From contig CM026403.1 of the NCBI GenBank assembly GCA_014843695.1, positions 41,754,572 to 41,818,571 of the forward strand: a DNA stretch of 64,000 nt, in the 5' to 3' direction. Made by a program: the position numbers and the translations under genes. The notes beneath the pieces were generated by a model. That model was not told the origin of the DNA, did no database searches, and was given only the letters and a program-made list of their open reading frames with translations. Every line of letters starts with the position of its first letter. Position 1 is the stretch's first letter. Origin of the DNA: Archivesica marissinica. Lineage: Eukaryota > Mollusca > Bivalvia > Venerida > Vesicomyidae. Shown piece after piece: positions 62,557-64,000 of this stretch.

Positions 62557-62829
62557 TGTAAACATGTATATAAAATATGTAACCTCTATGCGGAGAATAT
62601 CTTGCCTCCCTGCCGTACAATTAATATTTAATGCGTACATAATAATAAAGAATTACAATTAATTTTTCAATTATAAATTCTCTATTATTAAATGTTCAAT
62701 GTACTTAATATGCTTATGATCGTGGTTAAATAAATGCTTACAATACGGTCCGGTCCGTCTGATAACACAGATTAATATTTACTACACGGAAGTAAAACAT
62801 TTTTACTGAAACGCGTTAGATGTGTTTAC
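62557..62829. other. AT-rich flank of the virus-like block
   Basis: No ORF. Holds copy A (62712-62802) of a direct repeat whose copy B is at 63615-63700, and the left target-site duplication of the hAT element (62822-62829). Confidence 0.6.
62712..62802. repeat. direct repeat copy A
   Basis: GCTTATGATCGTGGTTAAAT to CACGGAAGTAAAACATT. About 93% like copy B except for a five-base difference at CGGTCCGGTCCGT. Confidence 0.85.
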
Positions 62830-63487
62830 TAAGGGTGCAACGATACGCCTACCTCACGATACGTATCACGATTCTTGGGTCACGATACGATACGTATCGC
62901 GATATGGATTTATGGAACCAAAGGGGAAAATATAGAAAATAGTTAAACTTTAAACGTTAAAGTACATTTACTAATTAAAGCAAATGATTAACTGTAAAAC
63001 AAGCAGTTATATAAACAATATAAACAATGCCTAGCCTACGCTCAGCCTATTACAACAGAAACATTTCCTGGAACGGGGGTTGTGCTCTTTTTGGATTGAT
63101 CCTGATCTTTATTTTTCCGGCCACATTCGGATACGTCAATGTTCGGATGATGATGCTTCATGTGCGTAGTCATGTTGGTCGTGTTACCCGTTTTATATGA
63201 CACGTCCGTGAAACAATGGCGGCAAGTGGTTGTTTCTTTCACTGTTGTTTTTACGCCGTCAACTATATCAAATTTGAATCCAAAATGCGCCCATATTTTT
63301 TATTTGAAAGTTGCCGGTGGTGATTGTAATTCAGCCATGTTTGTTTTGTTTGTAAGAGTAGTCTCCCTTCCATTGGAGTCGGGAATAATTGCTGTACCGT
63401 ACCGTAACGGGCATGCAGCGTATCGCGTATCGAACCGTGGGCCTAGTACCGCGATAAACCGTCCCATGGTATATCGTTGCACCCTTA
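62830..63487 (-). mobile_element. non-autonomous hAT transposon, 658 bp
   Basis: Perfect 16-bp terminal inverted repeats (TAAGGGTGCAACGATA) at both ends, flanked by an identical 8-bp target-site duplication GTGTTTAC (62822-62829 and 63488-63495). Eight bases is the hAT hallmark. Subterminal CACGATACGATACGTATCGC motifs are palindromic. Inside is only the 5' end of a BED-finger transposase gene on the minus strand, so the element cannot move by itself. Confidence 0.9.
63042..63338 (-). pseudogene. hAT transposase N-terminus (BED zinc finger), truncated
   Basis: ATG at 63338 opens a 99-codon frame ending at 63042, interrupted by TAA at 63302-63300 (codon 13). After it comes a BED-type finger: TTCRHCFTDVSYKTGNTTNM then TTHMKHHHP, with the C-x2-C and His pair in place, followed by a Lys/Ser-rich linker. 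BED fingers bind the terminal repeats of hAT elements. The catalytic RNase-H-like and dimerisation regions are missing, so this is an internally deleted copy. Confidence 0.8.
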
Positions 63488-63614
63488 GTGTTTACATTCA
63501 TATTTATTTGATATGATATAATCTATATATAAGGGATAAAAAAAGTATGGGCTCCGATTCATTTCGAAGGTAAGAACACATTTTGTTTCTGTCTTTGTAA
63601 GACAACTCTGTCAG

Positions 63615-63700
63615 GCTTATGATCGTGGTTAAATAAATGCTTACAATATCGTCCGTCTGATAACATAGATTAATATTTACTACACGGAAGTAAAAACATT
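63615..63700. repeat. direct repeat copy B
   Basis: Second copy, 903 bases from copy A. Without the hAT insertion the period is about 237 bases, so a tandem duplication preceded the transposon. Confidence 0.85.
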
Positions 63701-63856
63701 ACCGTCGGTTTAAACAACAAAACATGCGATAAAAAAGTAAACTACAGTTTTCCTAGTATGAATGCGTACCCCAGCACACGATAAAAGAATAACATTTAAC
63801 TTTGTACGTAATTTATTTACCCCTAATTTTTCGCGCTACATAAAACCGTGTGTGTA

Positions 63857-64000
63857 ATGTTACATGGAGACCACAGGGTGGGCCCTCTCGCAGGTCCCAT
63901 GCGGTACCTCAGGCTGTATCTGCACCGGGTTTATATAGAGATGTCTCCGAGCCCCGAGGAGGGTGTGCCGGAGCCCCTGGAAGGCCCCGGATGTGTTCTG
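63857..64000 (+). other. open frame running off the window end
   Basis: An ATG starts 48 uninterrupted codons (MLHGDHRVGPLAGPMRYLRL and on) in a GC-rich patch that contrasts with the AT-rich DNA before it. The minus strand is also open here. No family seen; could be a gene start or chance. Confidence 0.2.

Overview
The window is animal genomic DNA. It is intron-rich and AT-rich, with canonical GT..AG exons, several families of tRNA-derived SINEs, a hAT transposon, and almost no intergenic coding sequence. The SINE types, the intronic minisatellites and the protein sequences fit a mollusc, probably a bivalve. That placement is inference; no species was identified.

Layout. (1) 1-3958: AT-rich flank with one SINE and weak minus-strand exon candidates (2456-3097). 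(2) 3959-24637, plus strand: a complete 12-exon gene for the TCP-1/CCT zeta chaperonin subunit (CCT6), 532 residues, with all phases closing. (3) 25-36 kb: on the minus strand, the last three exons of a SART3/Prp24-type U4/U6 snRNP recycling factor (second half of an RRM plus the C-terminal Lsm-interaction tail). A plus-strand candidate micropeptide lies at 35905-36066. The upstream SART3 exons were not found. (4) 36-47 kb: minisatellites, SINEs and a 1000-N assembly gap (40732-41731). (5) 47070-55940, plus strand: two charged coiled-coil exons resembling the MAP7 (ensconsin) domain, separated by an 8.5-kb intron made almost wholly of a 22-bp satellite. (6) 55.9-58.7 kb: three further arrays. 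(7) 58.8-62.5 kb: a compact, decayed virus-like gene block, probably inside the MAP7-like gene or just downstream of it. It holds a Cys-rich protein, remains of a polymerase-associated protein, a capsid-like protein, two tandem paralogues, one intact membrane protein and a small downstream ORF. Starts and stops overlap. (8) 62830-63487: a small defective hAT element with a perfect 8-bp target-site duplication.

Repeats dominate. Roughly 30 kb of the 63 kb of called bases lie in about 25 different minisatellite arrays, and most large introns have a private repeat unit. Several arrays begin at a 5' splice site (CCT6 exon 4; the MAP7-like exon), and at least two began inside SINEs. Nearly all long open frames between 25 and 58.6 kb are by-products of these arrays and are not annotated as genes.

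The host genes (chaperonin, splicing factor, microtubule-associated protein) are unrelated neighbours and not a pathway. The most unusual content is the virus-like block and the coupling of minisatellites to splice donors.
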